Source of the DNA: Corynebacterium renale
GTDB taxonomy: Bacteria > Actinomycetota > Actinomycetes > Mycobacteriales > Mycobacteriaceae
DNA length: 64,000 nucleotides
Reading direction: 5' to 3'
NCBI RefSeq assembly: GCF_002563965.1
Contig: NZ_PDJF01000001.1
Location: forward strand, 1,116,001 to 1,180,000
The translations under genes and the position numbers were made by a program. Shown one piece after another: positions 1 to 9,270 of this stretch (position 1 is its first letter; every line of letters begins with the position of its first letter). The notes beneath the pieces are model-generated. The model did not search any database, was not told the DNA's origin, and saw nothing but the letters and a program-made list of their open reading frames with translations.

Positions 1-1619
1 CTTCGCTGATCATCGCTTTCGCCGCGGTCATGGATGCGTTTGGCGTCGCTGACTTCCGCGCTGAGGTCAAGACTCCAACGTGGCAGTTCATCGACGCGAT
101 GTGGCGTTCCGTCTTCTACTTCCTGCCCGTCTTCGTGGCGTATAACGCCGGCAAGAAGCTCGACATTGACCCCTGGGTTCCAGCCACCGTGATCTTCGCG
201 CTCATGACGCCCGAATTCATGGGCCTCATGGACAATCCGGCCGTGACCACCGAAGTCAACGAGCTGCTGGGTACGGAGACGCACTCCGTGACCGTCTTCG
301 GACTGTCGATGCTGCTCAACGATTACGGCGGGAACGTCTTCGTCCCGCTGATCATGGCACCTGTGGCGGCCCTGGTGTACAAGGGGCTGCAGAAGGTTAT
401 CCCTTCCTCAGTGCACATGGTCTTCGTGCCGTTCCTTACCTTGGCCGTCATGATTCCGGTCACGGCATTCCTCATCGGGCCGTTCGGCATTTGGCTGGGC
501 AACATCATCGGCGTGGGCTTGGCGTGGCTGAACAGTAATGCGCCGTTTGTCTTCGCGATCTTGATCCCGATGCTGTACCCCTTCCTGGTTCCGCTTGGCC
601 TGCACTGGCCGCTGAACGCGCTGATGCTGGTGAACATCAACACGCTGGGCTACGACTTCATCCAGGGCCCGATGGGCGTATGGAACTTTGCGTGCTTCGG
701 CGCTACCGCCGGTGTGCTCGTCCTGTCCATGCGTGACAAGGACCCGGCCATGCGCCAGACGTCTGCATCCGCCCTGGCAGCAGGCCTCTTTGGCGGTATC
801 TCCGAGCCGTCGCTCTACGGCATCCACCTGCGGTACAAGCGCATTTACCCGCGCATGCTGGTCGGTTGCTTCCTCGGTGGTGTAGTTATCGCGATCCTGT
901 CCGCGGGCTCCGGGGGTGTGCAGACCAACGCGTTCGTCTTCACCTCGCTGCTGACCACCGTCGTGTTCAGCCCAATCGTGCCGTACCTCATCGCGATTGC
1001 GGTGTCTTTCTTCACCGCAATGTTCCTGATCATCTTCACCGACTACCGCACCCCGGAGGAGAAGGCAGAGGCACTCGCCCGCGCTGAAGCCGCCCGCGCC
1101 GAAGAATCGCTTAACGACGACGCCCCCGCCCCCACACCTGCACCCGCAGCACACGCTCCGGCAGCTACCGCGCAGGTGCTGGCACCGGTTGCTGGGCAGG
1201 TTGTCGCCCAGGAGTCCATCGCGGACGCTGCGTTTGCCGCCGGTGCTCTCGGCCGCGCAGTCGGCGTAGTCCCGGAGGCTGACGAGGTGCTCGCCCCACT
1301 CTCCGGCACGGTGATCTCCGTGGCTAAGACTGGCCACGCGTACGGCATCAAGACCGACGATGGGGTAGAGGTCTTGGTCCACATCGGTATCGACACTGTG
1401 AAGATGCCGGAAGGGTCGTTTACGGCGAACGTCGCAAAGCGTGACCGCGTGGAAGCCGGCGACCTGCTGGCAACGTTTAGCCGCGCCGACATCACGGCCG
1501 CAGGCCTGGATCCCACGGTCGTGGTATCCGTGGTCAACGCGAAGCAATGCCAAGAAGTAGAAGCCGTGGGCGCCGGTACCGTCGCCGTGGGTGAAGCGCT
1601 CTTCGCCGTCACCCGCTAG
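1..1619 (+). CDS. bglF: PTS beta-glucoside/sucrose-type permease, EIIC-EIIA part (5' end missing)
   Basis: This is the membrane permease and phosphocarrier of a sugar phosphotransferase system, importing and phosphorylating a beta-glucoside or sucrose-like sugar. The reading frame is open from base 3, so the start and an expected EIIB domain lie upstream. The visible 538 residues hold a multi-helix EIIC domain with the conserved GISEPSLYGIHLRYK loop (about residue 270), a charged then Pro/Ala-rich linker, and a C-terminal EIIA(Glc)-type domain. In the EIIA domain the phosphorylated His sits in VLVHIGIDTV. A bglG-type antiterminator follows 10 nt after the stop, as in bgl operons. The sugar specificity cannot be told from sequence alone; ptsS (sucrose) is the alternative. 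Confidence 0.88.
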   Translation, partial: SLIIAFAAVMDAFGVADFRAEVKTPTWQFIDAMWRSVFYFLPVFVAYNAGKKLDIDPWVPATVIFALMTPEFMGLMDNPAVTTEVNELLGTETHSVTVFGLSMLLNDYGGNVFVPLIMAPVAALVYKGLQKVIPSSVHMVFVPFLTLAVMIPVTAFLIGPFGIWLGNIIGVGLAWLNSNAPFVFAILIPMLYPFLVPLGLHWPLNALMLVNINTLGYDFIQGPMGVWNFACFGATAGVLVLSMRDKDPAMRQTSASALAAGLFGGISEPSLYGIHLRYKRIYPRMLVGCFLGGVVIAILSAGSGGVQTNAFVFTSLLTTVVFSPIVPYLIAIAVSFFTAMFLIIFTDYRTPEEKAEALARAEAARAEESLNDDAPAPTPAPAAHAPAATAQVLAPVAGQVVAQESIADAAFAAGALGRAVGVVPEADEVLAPLSGTVISVAKTGHAYGIKTDDGVEVLVHIGIDTVKMPEGSFTANVAKRDRVEAGDLLATFSRADITAAGLDPTVVVSVVNAKQCQEVEAVGAGTVAVGEALFAVTR

Positions 1620-1629
1620 GTTGTAGGGC

Positions 1630-2478
1630 ATGCACATTCTGCGGGTCTTCAACAACAATGTTGTCCTTGCGCGCCGGGGCGATGAGGAAGTCATCGTCAC
1701 CGGGCGCGGCCTGGGTTTTCAGGCGAAATCGGGCGACGAGCTCGACCCGCAGAAAGTACAAAAAGTCTTTGTGCCTAGCGACGGCCGCGACCCCGACCAC
1801 CTGGCCATCATGCTGGCCCAACTGCCGGGCTCGACGATCAGCCTGGTCAACTCGGTCCTAGAGGATGTCGGCGCACCAGATTCCGCGCGCAATTCCATTA
1901 CGTTCGTGGTAGCCGTCGCCGACCACATCGACCAGGCGTTAAGGCGCACCATCCGGGGCGAACACATCTCCTATCCCCTCGAGGCCGAAGTACGTCACCT
2001 CTACCCGGAGGAACTGGAAAGAGCCCGCCAATTCGTCGCCGCGTTCAACGACCGGCAAGAAGCAATGGTCGCCCTGCCCGATTCGGAGGCCATCGCGCTG
2101 GCCCTGCACTTTGTGTCTACCAGCTTCACCACAGGCGACCTTTCGTTTACGTACAAGATGACGGGGCTTATTGAGCAGATTATCGACGTCATTAGCTCCG
2201 AATACGGCGTTGAACTCGACACCGTCAACGTCTCCGTCGCCAGGTTCATCACGCACCTGCGCTACTTATTCGTCCGCATCTCTCAGGAGCAACAGCTGGC
2301 AGACGAGGCCCCACAAATCGCCGCTGCGATCAACGAGGCCTACGCCCGCGAAGCCAGCCTGGCAGGGCGCCTAGCGTTCATGATTGAACTGCGTTTCAAC
2401 ACTGAACTGACCCCCTCAGAAGTGTCTTACCTCACCCTGCACATCGCCCGCATGGCCGGCACCCCAACCGAACTTTAA
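1630..2478 (+). CDS. BglG/LicT-family transcriptional antiterminator
   Basis: This is an RNA-binding antiterminator of 282 residues, the usual length. It has an N-terminal CAT RNA-binding domain (about 1-55, starting MHILRVFNNN) followed by two PRD domains. Candidate phosphorylated histidines lie in DHIDQAL of PRD1 and LHIARM of PRD2. In this family the PTS permease phosphorylates PRD1 when sugar is absent, and HPr acts on PRD2. The ATG lies 10 nt after the permease stop with an AGGG motif just upstream, so the two are co-transcribed. Its RNA target (RAT) would be expected before the permease gene, outside the window. Having the regulator downstream of the permease is less common than bglG-bglF order. 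Confidence 0.9.
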   Translation: MHILRVFNNNVVLARRGDEEVIVTGRGLGFQAKSGDELDPQKVQKVFVPSDGRDPDHLAIMLAQLPGSTISLVNSVLEDVGAPDSARNSITFVVAVADHIDQALRRTIRGEHISYPLEAEVRHLYPEELERARQFVAAFNDRQEAMVALPDSEAIALALHFVSTSFTTGDLSFTYKMTGLIEQIIDVISSEYGVELDTVNVSVARFITHLRYLFVRISQEQQLADEAPQIAAAINEAYAREASLAGRLAFMIELRFNTELTPSEVSYLTLHIARMAGTPTEL

Positions 2479-2493
2479 CTGCTCATTTCGGGG

Positions 2494-2511
2494 TGTTCGC
2501 TACCAGCGTAC
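2494..2511 (+). promoter_or_regulatory. Candidate ClgR operator upstream of clpC
   Basis: TGTTCGCTACCAGCGTAC matches the C. glutamicum ClgR consensus WNNWCGCYNANRGCGWWS, recalled from the literature, at all but one specified position. It lies 147 bp before clpC, a known ClgR target. A TAGAGT -10-like box at 2611-2616 and a perfect GAAGCGCTTC palindrome at 2561-2570 lie between it and the gene. Confidence 0.5.
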
Positions 2512-2657
2512 AGGCGTCGATAAGCGCTGTAAGCTGCGGTTTCTTTAAAATTCTGCGTCCGAAGCGCTTCTTTACGCGCGCGGGCGCATTTTTTCACCTA
2601 TCGCGCGGGTTAGAGTAGGTGACACTGATTTACTAAGAAACTAAAAGGGGTTGCACC

Positions 2658-5285
2658 ATGTTTGAACGGTTTACTGACCGCGCACGGCGCGTCATCGTGC
2701 TTGCTCAAGAAGAAGCACGCATGCTCAACCACAACTACATCGGCACCGAGCACATCCTGCTGGGCCTGATTAGTGAAGGCGAAGGCGTTGCAGCCAAGGC
2801 ACTCGAATCCATGGGGATTTCCCTGGAGGACGTGCGCCGCGAAGTAGAAGAAATTATCGGCCAGGGCACCCAGCCGCACTCCGGCCACATCCCATTTACC
2901 CCGAAGGCTAAGAAGGTCCTGGAGCTCGCGCTCCGTGAGGGCCTGCAGATGGGCCACAAGTACATTGGCACCGAATTCCTGCTGCTGGGCCTCATCCGCG
3001 AAGGCGACGGCGTTGCGGCACAGGTCCTGACCAAGCTCGGCGCGGACCTGCCGCGCGTGCGTCAGCAGGTTATCCAGCTGCTTAGCGGTTACGAAGGCAA
3101 CCCGCAGAACAACCCGGAGGGCCCAGCAGCCGGCCCGGTTGGCGCGGGTGCCGCGTCCGGTCCTGGTGGCGGCGGGGGCCGTCAGGGTGAGCGTTCCAAC
3201 TCCCTGGTCCTAGACCAGTTTGGCCGGAACTTGACCCAGGCTGCGAAGGACGGCAAGCTTGACCCCGTGGTCGGCCGCTCGAAGGAAATTGAGCGGATCA
3301 TGCAGGTGCTTTCGCGCCGTACCAAGAACAACCCAGTCCTGATCGGCGAGCCCGGCGTGGGTAAGACCGCTGTGGTTGAGGGCCTGGCGTTGGACATCGT
3401 CAACGGCAAGGTTCCGGAGACCCTGCGCGATAAGCAGGTGTACTCGCTTGACCTGGGCTCCCTGGTCGCAGGTTCGCGTTACCGTGGTGACTTCGAAGAG
3501 CGCCTGAAGAAGGTGCTCAAGGAGATTAACCAGCGCGGCGACATCATCTTGTTCATCGATGAGATCCACACCCTCGTCGGCGCAGGTGCCGCCGAAGGTG
3601 CTATCGACGCTGCCTCGCTGCTCAAGCCGAAGCTGGCCCGTGGCGAGCTGCAGACCATCGGCGCCACCACGCTTGATGAGTACCGCAAGCACATCGAAAA
3701 GGACGCCGCCCTGGAGCGTCGCTTCCAGCCCGTCCAGGTCGACGAGCCATCCGTCGAGGACACCATCCAGATCCTGAAGGGCCTGCGCGACCGCTACGAG
3801 GCACACCACCGCGTGTCCATCACCGACGGCGCACTGGCTGCCGCGGCCCGCCTGTCCGACCGCTACATCAACGACCGCTTCTTGCCAGACAAGGCCGTCG
3901 ACCTCATCGACGAGGCCGGCGCCCGCATGCGCATCAAGCGCATGACCGCACCAGAGGGCCTGCGCAAGATCGACGACCAGATCCAGGAAGTCCGCAAGGA
4001 AAAGGAAGCCGCGATCGACGCGCAGGACTTCGAGAAGGCGTCCTCCCTGCGGGAAAAGGAGCGCACCCTCAACGAGGAGCGCAAGGAACGCGAAAAGCAG
4101 TGGCAGAACGGCGAGCTGCAGGACATCGCTGAGGTCGGCGAAGACCAGATCGCAGAAGTCCTGGCCAACTGGACCGGCATCCCCGTGTTCAAGCTCTCCG
4201 AGGAAGAATCCACCCGTCTCCTCAAGATGGAAGAGGAGCTGCACAAGCGCATCATCGGACAGGACGATGCGGTCAAGACCGTGTCGCGCGCTATCCGACG
4301 CACCCGTGCCGGCCTGAAGGACCCGAAGCGTCCATCCGGTTCCTTCATCTTCGCCGGCCCCTCCGGTGTGGGTAAGACGGAACTGTCCAAGGCTTTGGCC
4401 GAGTTCCTCTTCGGGGACGAAGACTCGCTCATCCAGATTGACATGAGTGAGTTCCACGACCGCTACACCGCCTCGCGCCTGTTCGGTGCCCCTCCGGGAT
4501 ACGTCGGCTACGAAGAGGGCGGCCAGCTCACCGAGAAGGTACGCCGCAAGCCGTTCTCCGTGGTGCTTTTCGACGAAATCGAGAAGGCACACAAGGAGAT
4601 CTACAACACCTTGCTGCAGGTCCTGGAAGAAGGCCACCTCACCGATGGTCAGGGCCGCGTCGTGGACTTCAAGAACACCATCTTGATCTTCACCTCCAAC
4701 CTGGGTACCCAAGATATTTCCAAGGCTGTGGGCATCGGATTCTCCGGCTCCACCGCCTCGGATGAGGAAGCCCAGTTCAAGCGGATGAAGAACAAGGTGC
4801 ACGACGAGCTGAAGAAGCACTTCCGCCCTGAGTTCTTGAACCGTATCGACGACATCGTGGTCTTCCACCAGCTCAACCAAGAGCAGATTGTGCAGATGGT
4901 CGACCTGCTCATTGGCCGCGTGGAACGTGCCCTCGACGACAAGGACATGGGCATCGAACTCACCGAGAAGGCCAAGAACCTGCTGGCCAAGCGTGGCTTC
5001 GACCCCGTCTTGGGTGCACGTCCGCTGCGTCGCACTATCCAGCGCGAAATCGAAGACGCACTCAGCGAGAAGATCCTCTTCGGCGAAATCGGTGCCGGCG
5101 AAATCATCACCGTGGACGTCGAAGGTTGGGATGGTCAGTCCGAGGACTACAAGGACGCCGAGTTCACCTTCACCCCACGCCCGCGCCCACTGCCGGAGAA
5201 CTTCCACCTGGAAGACGCTGCGGTTGAAGAAGCACAGGAAGACGTGGCAAAGGCAGCCTCCGGCGACGTCCCGGAATCTGAATAA
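2658..5285 (+). CDS. clpC: Clp protease ATP-binding subunit ClpC
   Basis: ClpC is the AAA+ unfoldase that feeds substrates to the ClpP protease and acts in protein quality control in the cytosol. The 875 residues show the Clp_N double repeat (1-145), a Gly-rich linker (about 155-180), AAA module 1 with Walker A GEPGVGKT, and a UVR/coiled-coil middle domain (about 415-470). AAA module 2 has Walker [10 protein letters not shown] and the [11 protein letters not shown]alker B, and a C-terminal D2 domain follows. The ATG has an AAAGGGG Shine-Dalgarno. ClgR-type control is suggested by the site at 2494. The gene ends just before a strong hairpin. Length and architecture are typical of actinobacterial ClpC. 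Confidence 0.97.
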   Translation: MFERFTDRARRVIVLAQEEARMLNHNYIGTEHILLGLISEGEGVAAKALESMGISLEDVRREVEEIIGQGTQPHSGHIPFTPKAKKVLELALREGLQMGHKYIGTEFLLLGLIREGDGVAAQVLTKLGADLPRVRQQVIQLLSGYEGNPQNNPEGPAAGPVGAGAASGPGGGGGRQGERSNSLVLDQFGRNLTQAAKDGKLDPVVGRSKEIERIMQVLSRRTKNNPVLIGEPGVGKTAVVEGLALDIVNGKVPETLRDKQVYSLDLGSLVAGSRYRGDFEERLKKVLKEINQRGDIILFIDEIHTLVGAGAAEGAIDAASLLKPKLARGELQTIGATTLDEYRKHIEKDAALERRFQPVQVDEPSVEDTIQILKGLRDRYEAHHRVSITDGALAAAARLSDRYINDRFLPDKAVDLIDEAGARMRIKRMTAPEGLRKIDDQIQEVRKEKEAAIDAQDFEKASSLREKERTLNEERKEREKQWQNGELQDIAEVGEDQIAEVLANWTGIPVFKLSEEESTRLLKMEEELHKRIIGQDDAVKTVSRAIRRTRAGLKDPKRPSGSFIFAGPSGVGKTELSKALAEFLFGDEDSLIQIDMSEFHDRYTASRLFGAPPGYVGYEEGGQLTEKVRRKPFSVVLFDEIEKAHKEIYNTLLQVLEEGHLTDGQGRVVDFKNTILIFTSNLGTQDISKAVGIGFSGSTASDEEAQFKRMKNKVHDELKKHFRPEFLNRIDDIVVFHQLNQEQIVQMVDLLIGRVERALDDKDMGIELTEKAKNLLAKRGFDPVLGARPLRRTIQREIEDALSEKILFGEIGAGEIITVDVEGWDGQSEDYKDAEFTFTPRPRPLPENFHLEDAAVEEAQEDVAKAASGDVPESE

Positions 5286-5300
5286 AACCGTCTAAACCAG

Positions 5301-5332
5301 TAGCCTCCCGCCCCTCACCGGGCGGGAGGCTA
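5301..5332 (+). terminator. Hairpin terminator after clpC
   Basis: TAGCCTCCCGCCC pairs perfectly with GGGCGGGAGGCTA (13 bp, 6-nt loop) 15 nt after the clpC stop. There is no clean U-tract. The last two bases of the right arm are also the first two of the TACAAT -10 box of the next gene. Confidence 0.7.
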
Positions 5333-5344
5333 CAATCTTGTGCC

Positions 5345-5515
5345 ATGGGTATTTACTTTCGCGACAAGGTTAAGACCGGCAAAAACTCCTGGCTCAACCT
5401 CTCCAAATCCGGGGCCTCAGCCTCCACGAAAATTGGGCCAGTCACCGTCAACTCACGTGGCGGGTTCTGGGTTAATCTCCCCGGCGGCCTGAACTTCCGG
5501 GGCCGCTGGAAGTAA
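5345..5515 (+). CDS. DUF4236-like miniprotein (56 aa)
   Basis: This small ORF encodes MGIYFRDKVKTGKNSWLNLS, then a KSGASASTKIGP stretch and a GGFWVNLPGGLNFRGRWK end. The pattern of R/K-rich start, LNLSKSGASAS, IGP repeat and Gly-rich close is that of DUF4236 proteins, small domains of unknown function often found alone or before membrane segments. A TACAAT -10 box at 5331-5336 lies 8 nt before the ATG with no Shine-Dalgarno, so the mRNA is probably leaderless. The gene converges on mutY with a 3-nt gap. The function is unknown. It is too short for many gene finders, but the family pattern and promoter support it. Confidence 0.75.
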   Translation: MGIYFRDKVKTGKNSWLNLSKSGASASTKIGPVTVNSRGGFWVNLPGGLNFRGRWK

Positions 5516-5518
5516 AAA

Positions 5519-6391
5519 CTACGGCAGGCTGAAACCGGCTGCGTTGTGGTCGGCGAGGCCGTCGTCGAGAAGCGAATGCAGGCATCGGGAAACCTGCGCA
5601 CCATCGGGCCACACCGCAAAAATCTGCTCCTCGGACACCGGTTCCTCCGCCGAGCGCAGTAGGGCCATAATTTTGCCGCGCACCTGACGGTCGGTGCCGG
5701 CAAATTTTTGTACCCGACCCTTTGCTTTTGCCAGTTCTTCCTCGGTGGGGCTGGGTTGGCCGAGCGCCACCCAGGTGCAAAGGTCTTCGATGGGGCAGCG
5801 CTCGCAGTACGCGACACGCGCGGTGCAGATGAGGGCGCCCAATTCCATGATTCCGGCGGAGTAGGTGGGGCCTTCGTCGTCGGGAAGCAGGGCAGCGGCG
5901 TGCGCCAGTTCTTTCTTTGACGCGGGCGGGGTGAGGTAGTGGCCGTCGTGGGCGCGGGCGATGACGCGGCGGACGTTGATGTCTACGACCGGCACATTGT
6001 GGCCGAAGGCGAAGCATGCGACCGCGCGCGCCGTGTAATCCCCAATCCCGGGGAGAGCCAGCAGCTCCGGGACGGTGTCCGGCACCTTTCCGCCGTGGAC
6101 TTCCACGATGCGGCGGGCACACTCCTGGAGACGCAGCGCACGCCGCGGATACCCCAGGGTGGACCAGGCGCGCAGCACGTCCGCGGTGGGGGCGGCGGCA
6201 AGGTCGGCGGGGGTAGGCCAGCGGTCCATCCACTGCCGCCAGATAGGTTCCACGCGCGCGACCGGGGTCTGCTGGCTCATGACTTCGCTGAGCAAGATTG
6301 CCCACGGCGTTGTGCCCGGTTCCCGCCAGGGGAGGGGCCGGGCGTTGGCTTTGAACCAGTCGATGATGCGGCGCGCGGTGGGGGTAGACAT
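5519..6391 (-). CDS. mutY: A/G-specific adenine glycosylase
   Basis: MutY removes adenine mispaired with 8-oxoguanine in base-excision repair. The 290 residues contain SEVMSQQTPV with the catalytic Glu, the helix-hairpin-helix LPGIGDYTARA, and the catalytic Asp in VVDINVRRV. An iron-sulfur cluster motif C-X6-C-X2-C-X5-C follows near residues 190-206 (CTARVAYCERCPIEDLC). The C-terminal part after the cluster is short, so the 8-oxoG-recognising NUDIX-like domain is reduced compared with E. coli MutY, as in other actinobacteria. On the minus strand a TAGACT -10 box (6400-6405) lies 8 nt before the ATG, which suggests a leaderless transcript. Confidence 0.94.
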   Translation of the reverse strand: MSTPTARRIIDWFKANARPLPWREPGTTPWAILLSEVMSQQTPVARVEPIWRQWMDRWPTPADLAAAPTADVLRAWSTLGYPRRALRLQECARRIVEVHGGKVPDTVPELLALPGIGDYTARAVACFAFGHNVPVVDINVRRVIARAHDGHYLTPPASKKELAHAAALLPDDEGPTYSAGIMELGALICTARVAYCERCPIEDLCTWVALGQPSPTEEELAKAKGRVQKFAGTDRQVRGKIMALLRSAEEPVSEEQIFAVWPDGAQVSRCLHSLLDDGLADHNAAGFSLP

Positions 6392-6438
6392 AGGGGACCA
6401 GTCTAAACGTTGGCCGGAAAAGTGCCAGAATGTGACCT

Positions 6439-7065
6439 ATGGCATTTTCCTCAGTAACTCCTCAGAATCCGCAGGGCGTGTGGGACGTCCTCAAGGCTGG
6501 CAACGCTCGTTTCGCGCAGGAACGCGCTGAGCACCCGCATTCCGACATTGCGCGCCGCGTGCAGTTGAGCTCCGGCCAGGCGCCACGCGCCGTCGTTTTG
6601 TCGTGCTCGGATTCGCGTGTTCCCGTTGAGCTGGTCTTTGACGTCGGCCTCGGGGACATCTTCGTAGTGCGTACCGCCGGCCACATTTTGGATATGGCAG
6701 TTTTGGGTTCCCTCGAGTTTGCTATCGACGGCCTCGGCGTGGACCTGGTCGTGGTCATGGGCCACGAGTCCTGCGGTGCTGTCGCTGCGACGGTCGCGGC
6801 CCTCGACGGCGGGGACATCCCCGATGGCCTGCAGCGCACCCTCGTGGAGAAGGTCGCGCCTTCGGTGTTGGTGTCGCGGCGCAACGGATCCGCGGACACG
6901 GCTTCGGCTGAGCGCACTCACGTTGAGGAAACCATCGACCAGCTTTACCAGCGCCTTCCGTCCTTGCGCAGCAAGATTGAGGATGGACGTTGCGGGCTGG
7001 TGGGCTTGCGCTATTTGCTTGACGACGGCCACGTGGAGGTCCTCGACACCCACGGCGTGAAATAA
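6439..7065 (+). CDS. Beta-class carbonic anhydrase
   Basis: It interconverts CO2 and bicarbonate in the cytosol, supplying bicarbonate for carboxylations. The 208 residues carry the beta-class zinc ligands: Cys and Asp/Arg in CSDSRVP (about residue 55), and His and Cys in GHESCGAV (about residue 113). Length is normal. The start ATG is 7 nt after a CAGAAT -10-like box at 6426-6431 and lacks a Shine-Dalgarno, so leaderless expression is possible. It diverges from mutY. Confidence 0.93.
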   Translation: MAFSSVTPQNPQGVWDVLKAGNARFAQERAEHPHSDIARRVQLSSGQAPRAVVLSCSDSRVPVELVFDVGLGDIFVVRTAGHILDMAVLGSLEFAIDGLGVDLVVVMGHESCGAVAATVAALDGGDIPDGLQRTLVEKVAPSVLVSRRNGSADTASAERTHVEETIDQLYQRLPSLRSKIEDGRCGLVGLRYLLDDGHVEVLDTHGVK

Positions 7066-7101
7066 CACCACAGGCGCCCAAAAGCGCTTATGGTTAGGGG
7101 T

Positions 7102-7785
7102 GTGACCTCCCAAGAACCGCAGCGTTTACCGCAAGAGATTTACGTGCGCCGTCGTGTTGCGGCGGCAGCTGTGCTCGTTGTCCTCCTTGTCTTTTTGGCG
7201 TGGCTGGGCAGCGTCCTGCTCGGGGGCGACGATTCGGAGAACCCGGATTCGGCCGCCGTGACCACGACGTCGGAGACGACTTCTTCCACCCCGGCTGAGA
7301 CAACCACCGCGACGACGACCGAAACGTCGACGGCTGTCACCTCGTCTGAGGAGAAACCGACCGAATCGACGCAGGCTGCGGCTGCGAAAACCACGTGCGA
7401 ACTTGGCGACTTAGAGCTTGCCGTGCGCGTCACTCCGACCACTGTGACGGGTAACCAGCAGCCGGAGTTTTTCGTGGACGTGAAGAATCCGACGAAGGCC
7501 GATTGCGTGATTGATACGTCGGAGGAGCCGTTGCGTTTTGAGGTCTATGACCTGAACACGAATCAGCGCCTGTGGTCGGATATTGACTGCAACCGTGCGA
7601 TGCTGACGGGCGAGGAAACCTTCAAGGCTGGGGAGACCCGCCACTTCAACGCGGTGTGGTCCCGCACCACGAGCGCACCTGGCGCGTGCGAGGCGCGTCA
7701 ACCCGTCCCTGCTGGTGGATACTTCCTCCACGGGGTCATCGGCAATAATGCCTCGCCCGCGGAGACTTTTAACGTCCGCTCTTAA
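7102..7785 (+). CDS. Membrane-anchored extracytoplasmic protein, function unknown
   Basis: The protein has a short cytosolic N-terminus (QEIYVRRR), one transmembrane helix (about residues 20-40, AAAAVLVVLLVFLAWLGSVL), a long Thr/Ser/Glu-rich low-complexity linker, and an external domain of about 130 residues with Cys residues that could pair. I chose GTG 7102 over ATG 7090 because it gives a natural signal-anchor N-terminus. A TATGGT box at 7089-7094 lies 7 nt upstream of it. The last 17 bases overlap the 3' end of radA on the other strand. I do not recognise the outer domain. An immunoglobulin-like beta domain is a guess from its spacing of hydrophobics. Confidence 0.75.
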   Translation: MTSQEPQRLPQEIYVRRRVAAAAVLVVLLVFLAWLGSVLLGGDDSENPDSAAVTTTSETTSSTPAETTTATTTETSTAVTSSEEKPTESTQAAAAKTTCELGDLELAVRVTPTTVTGNQQPEFFVDVKNPTKADCVIDTSEEPLRFEVYDLNTNQRLWSDIDCNRAMLTGEETFKAGETRHFNAVWSRTTSAPGACEARQPVPAGGYFLHGVIGNNASPAETFNVRS

Positions 7786-9154
7786 AAGTCACCCCGATTG
7801 CCTCTTTGACCGTGGCGACTTCACGCACACTAATTCCTTTGACGGGTTTTTCTACCGTCCCCTTCGGCACGATGGCGTGACTGAATCCCAGGCGCGACGC
7901 TTCTTGGAGGCGGCGAACCACGTTCGGCACGCGACGCACTTCTCCGGCTAACCCCACTTCCCCGATGACTACGGTCCCGGCGGGAAGTGGGGTTTCGCGC
8001 AAGGTGGACACTGTGGCCAGGGCACATGCGAGGTCGGTTGCTGGTTCGCTGATGCGCACGCCACCGACGGTTGCCACGTACACGTCTTTGTCTTGGGTGG
8101 GTAGGCCAGCGCGGGCGGCCAGCACGGCAAGGACCATCGGGACGCGGTTCGAGTCCAAGCCGGTGACTACGCGGCGCGGGTTCTTCGCACCGGTCTGGAC
8201 GGCCAGGGCTTGGACTTCGGCAAGCATGGGGCGCACGCCATCCATGGCCACGGTGACGGCAGAGCCGTCGGGGGTGGAGTCTCGGTGTGAGAGGAATAAC
8301 CCGGAGGGGTCGGGGACTTCGCGGATGCCGTCGGATGTTTGCTCGAAGCAACCGACCTCATCGGTAGCGCCGAAGCGGTTCTTGATTCCGCGCAGCATGC
8401 GCAAGGAGGAATGGCGGTCCCCCTCAAAATTCAGGACGACGTCCACGAGGTGCTCCAGGACGCGCGGCCCGGCTACGTTTCCATCCTTTGTCACGTGGCC
8501 CACCAGGAGGATCGGGATCCCCGTGGTTTTCGCCAGCGAAGTCAGCGCCGCAGTGACTGCGCGCGATTGGGCCACGCCACCGGCCACGCCCTCCACGCCC
8601 GAGGCCTGCATGGTCTGCACGGAGTCCACAATCAACAGGGAAGGGGAGACCTGCTGCACATGTCCAAAGACCACATCTAACTGGGATTCTGCGGCCAAGT
8701 ACAAGGTGTCCTTGACCGCACCGGTGCGTTCCGCGCGCAGGCGCACCTGGCCTGCAGACTCTTCAGCCGTCACGTATAAGGCCTTACGCCCCTGGCCCGC
8801 CCAGCGCGCCGCGACCTCGAGCAGGAGCGTGGATTTACCCACGCCCGGTTCGCCGGCCATGAGTACAACAGAACCCGGGACGATGCCGCTTCCCAGCACA
8901 CGGTCGAGCTCACCAATGCCGGTGGTTTGGGTTTCGGCAGCATTGGCGTCGATGCGTGTGATCGGGGTTGCGGCCGTCGTCGGCGTGAGTGCCTGCACCG
9001 TGCCCTTCGCTCCGCCAGGCGACGCAGCGGCGGCGACTGGCGCCTGCTCGGTCATAGACCCCCACGATCCGCATTCGGGACAGCGGCCCAACCATTTGGG
9101 GGAGCTGTAACCACACTCGGAGCACACGTGTTGTGGACGTTGTTTCTTAGCCAT
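7769..9154 (-). CDS. radA: DNA repair protein RadA
   Basis: RadA is a RecA-like ATPase/branch-migration helicase in recombinational repair. The 461 residues show an N-terminal four-Cys zinc finger (CSECGYSSPKWLGRCPECGS), Walker A GEPGVGKST (about residue 100), the RadA signature KNRFG, and a C-terminal Lon-protease-like domain. The minus-strand TACACT -10 box at 9163-9168 is 8 nt before the ATG, indicating a leaderless mRNA. In mycobacteria radA also neighbours lpqE and carD. The 3' end overlaps the convergent membrane-protein gene by 17 bp. Confidence 0.96.
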   Translation of the reverse strand: MAKKQRPQHVCSECGYSSPKWLGRCPECGSWGSMTEQAPVAAAASPGGAKGTVQALTPTTAATPITRIDANAAETQTTGIGELDRVLGSGIVPGSVVLMAGEPGVGKSTLLLEVAARWAGQGRKALYVTAEESAGQVRLRAERTGAVKDTLYLAAESQLDVVFGHVQQVSPSLLIVDSVQTMQASGVEGVAGGVAQSRAVTAALTSLAKTTGIPILLVGHVTKDGNVAGPRVLEHLVDVVLNFEGDRHSSLRMLRGIKNRFGATDEVGCFEQTSDGIREVPDPSGLFLSHRDSTPDGSAVTVAMDGVRPMLAEVQALAVQTGAKNPRRVVTGLDSNRVPMVLAVLAARAGLPTQDKDVYVATVGGVRISEPATDLACALATVSTLRETPLPAGTVVIGEVGLAGEVRRVPNVVRRLQEASRLGFSHAIVPKGTVEKPVKGISVREVATVKEAIGVTFKSGR

Positions 9155-9226
9155 GGTGCGTTAGTGTAGCCAGCACCCCAGACACGCCTCGCCAACTCGT
9201 GTTCGAACACCCCCTGATATGCGAAA

Positions 9227-9255
9227 ACGCCGGCCACCGTGGCGGTAACCGGCGT
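9227..9255 (-). terminator. Intrinsic terminator of the lpqE transcript
   Basis: On the minus strand ACGCCGG pairs with CCGGCGT (9227-9233 with 9249-9255), plus an inner ACCG/CGGT pair around a TGG loop, followed by TTTTC. It lies 16 nt after the lpqE stop. Confidence 0.75.
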
Positions 9256-9270
9256 GTAAAGAAAGCCTGA

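Noticed and set aside
408..1700. Long open frame (430 codons) antisense to the PTS permease
   Set aside because: It is His/Arg/Asp/Gly-rich with no domain, typical of the antisense frame of a GC-rich gene, and overlaps a clear EIIC-EIIA gene.
3210..5207. 665-codon open frame antisense to clpC
   Set aside because: Composition (Leu/Val/Asp/His-rich, no motif) is that of a complement frame; ClpC on the plus strand is certain.
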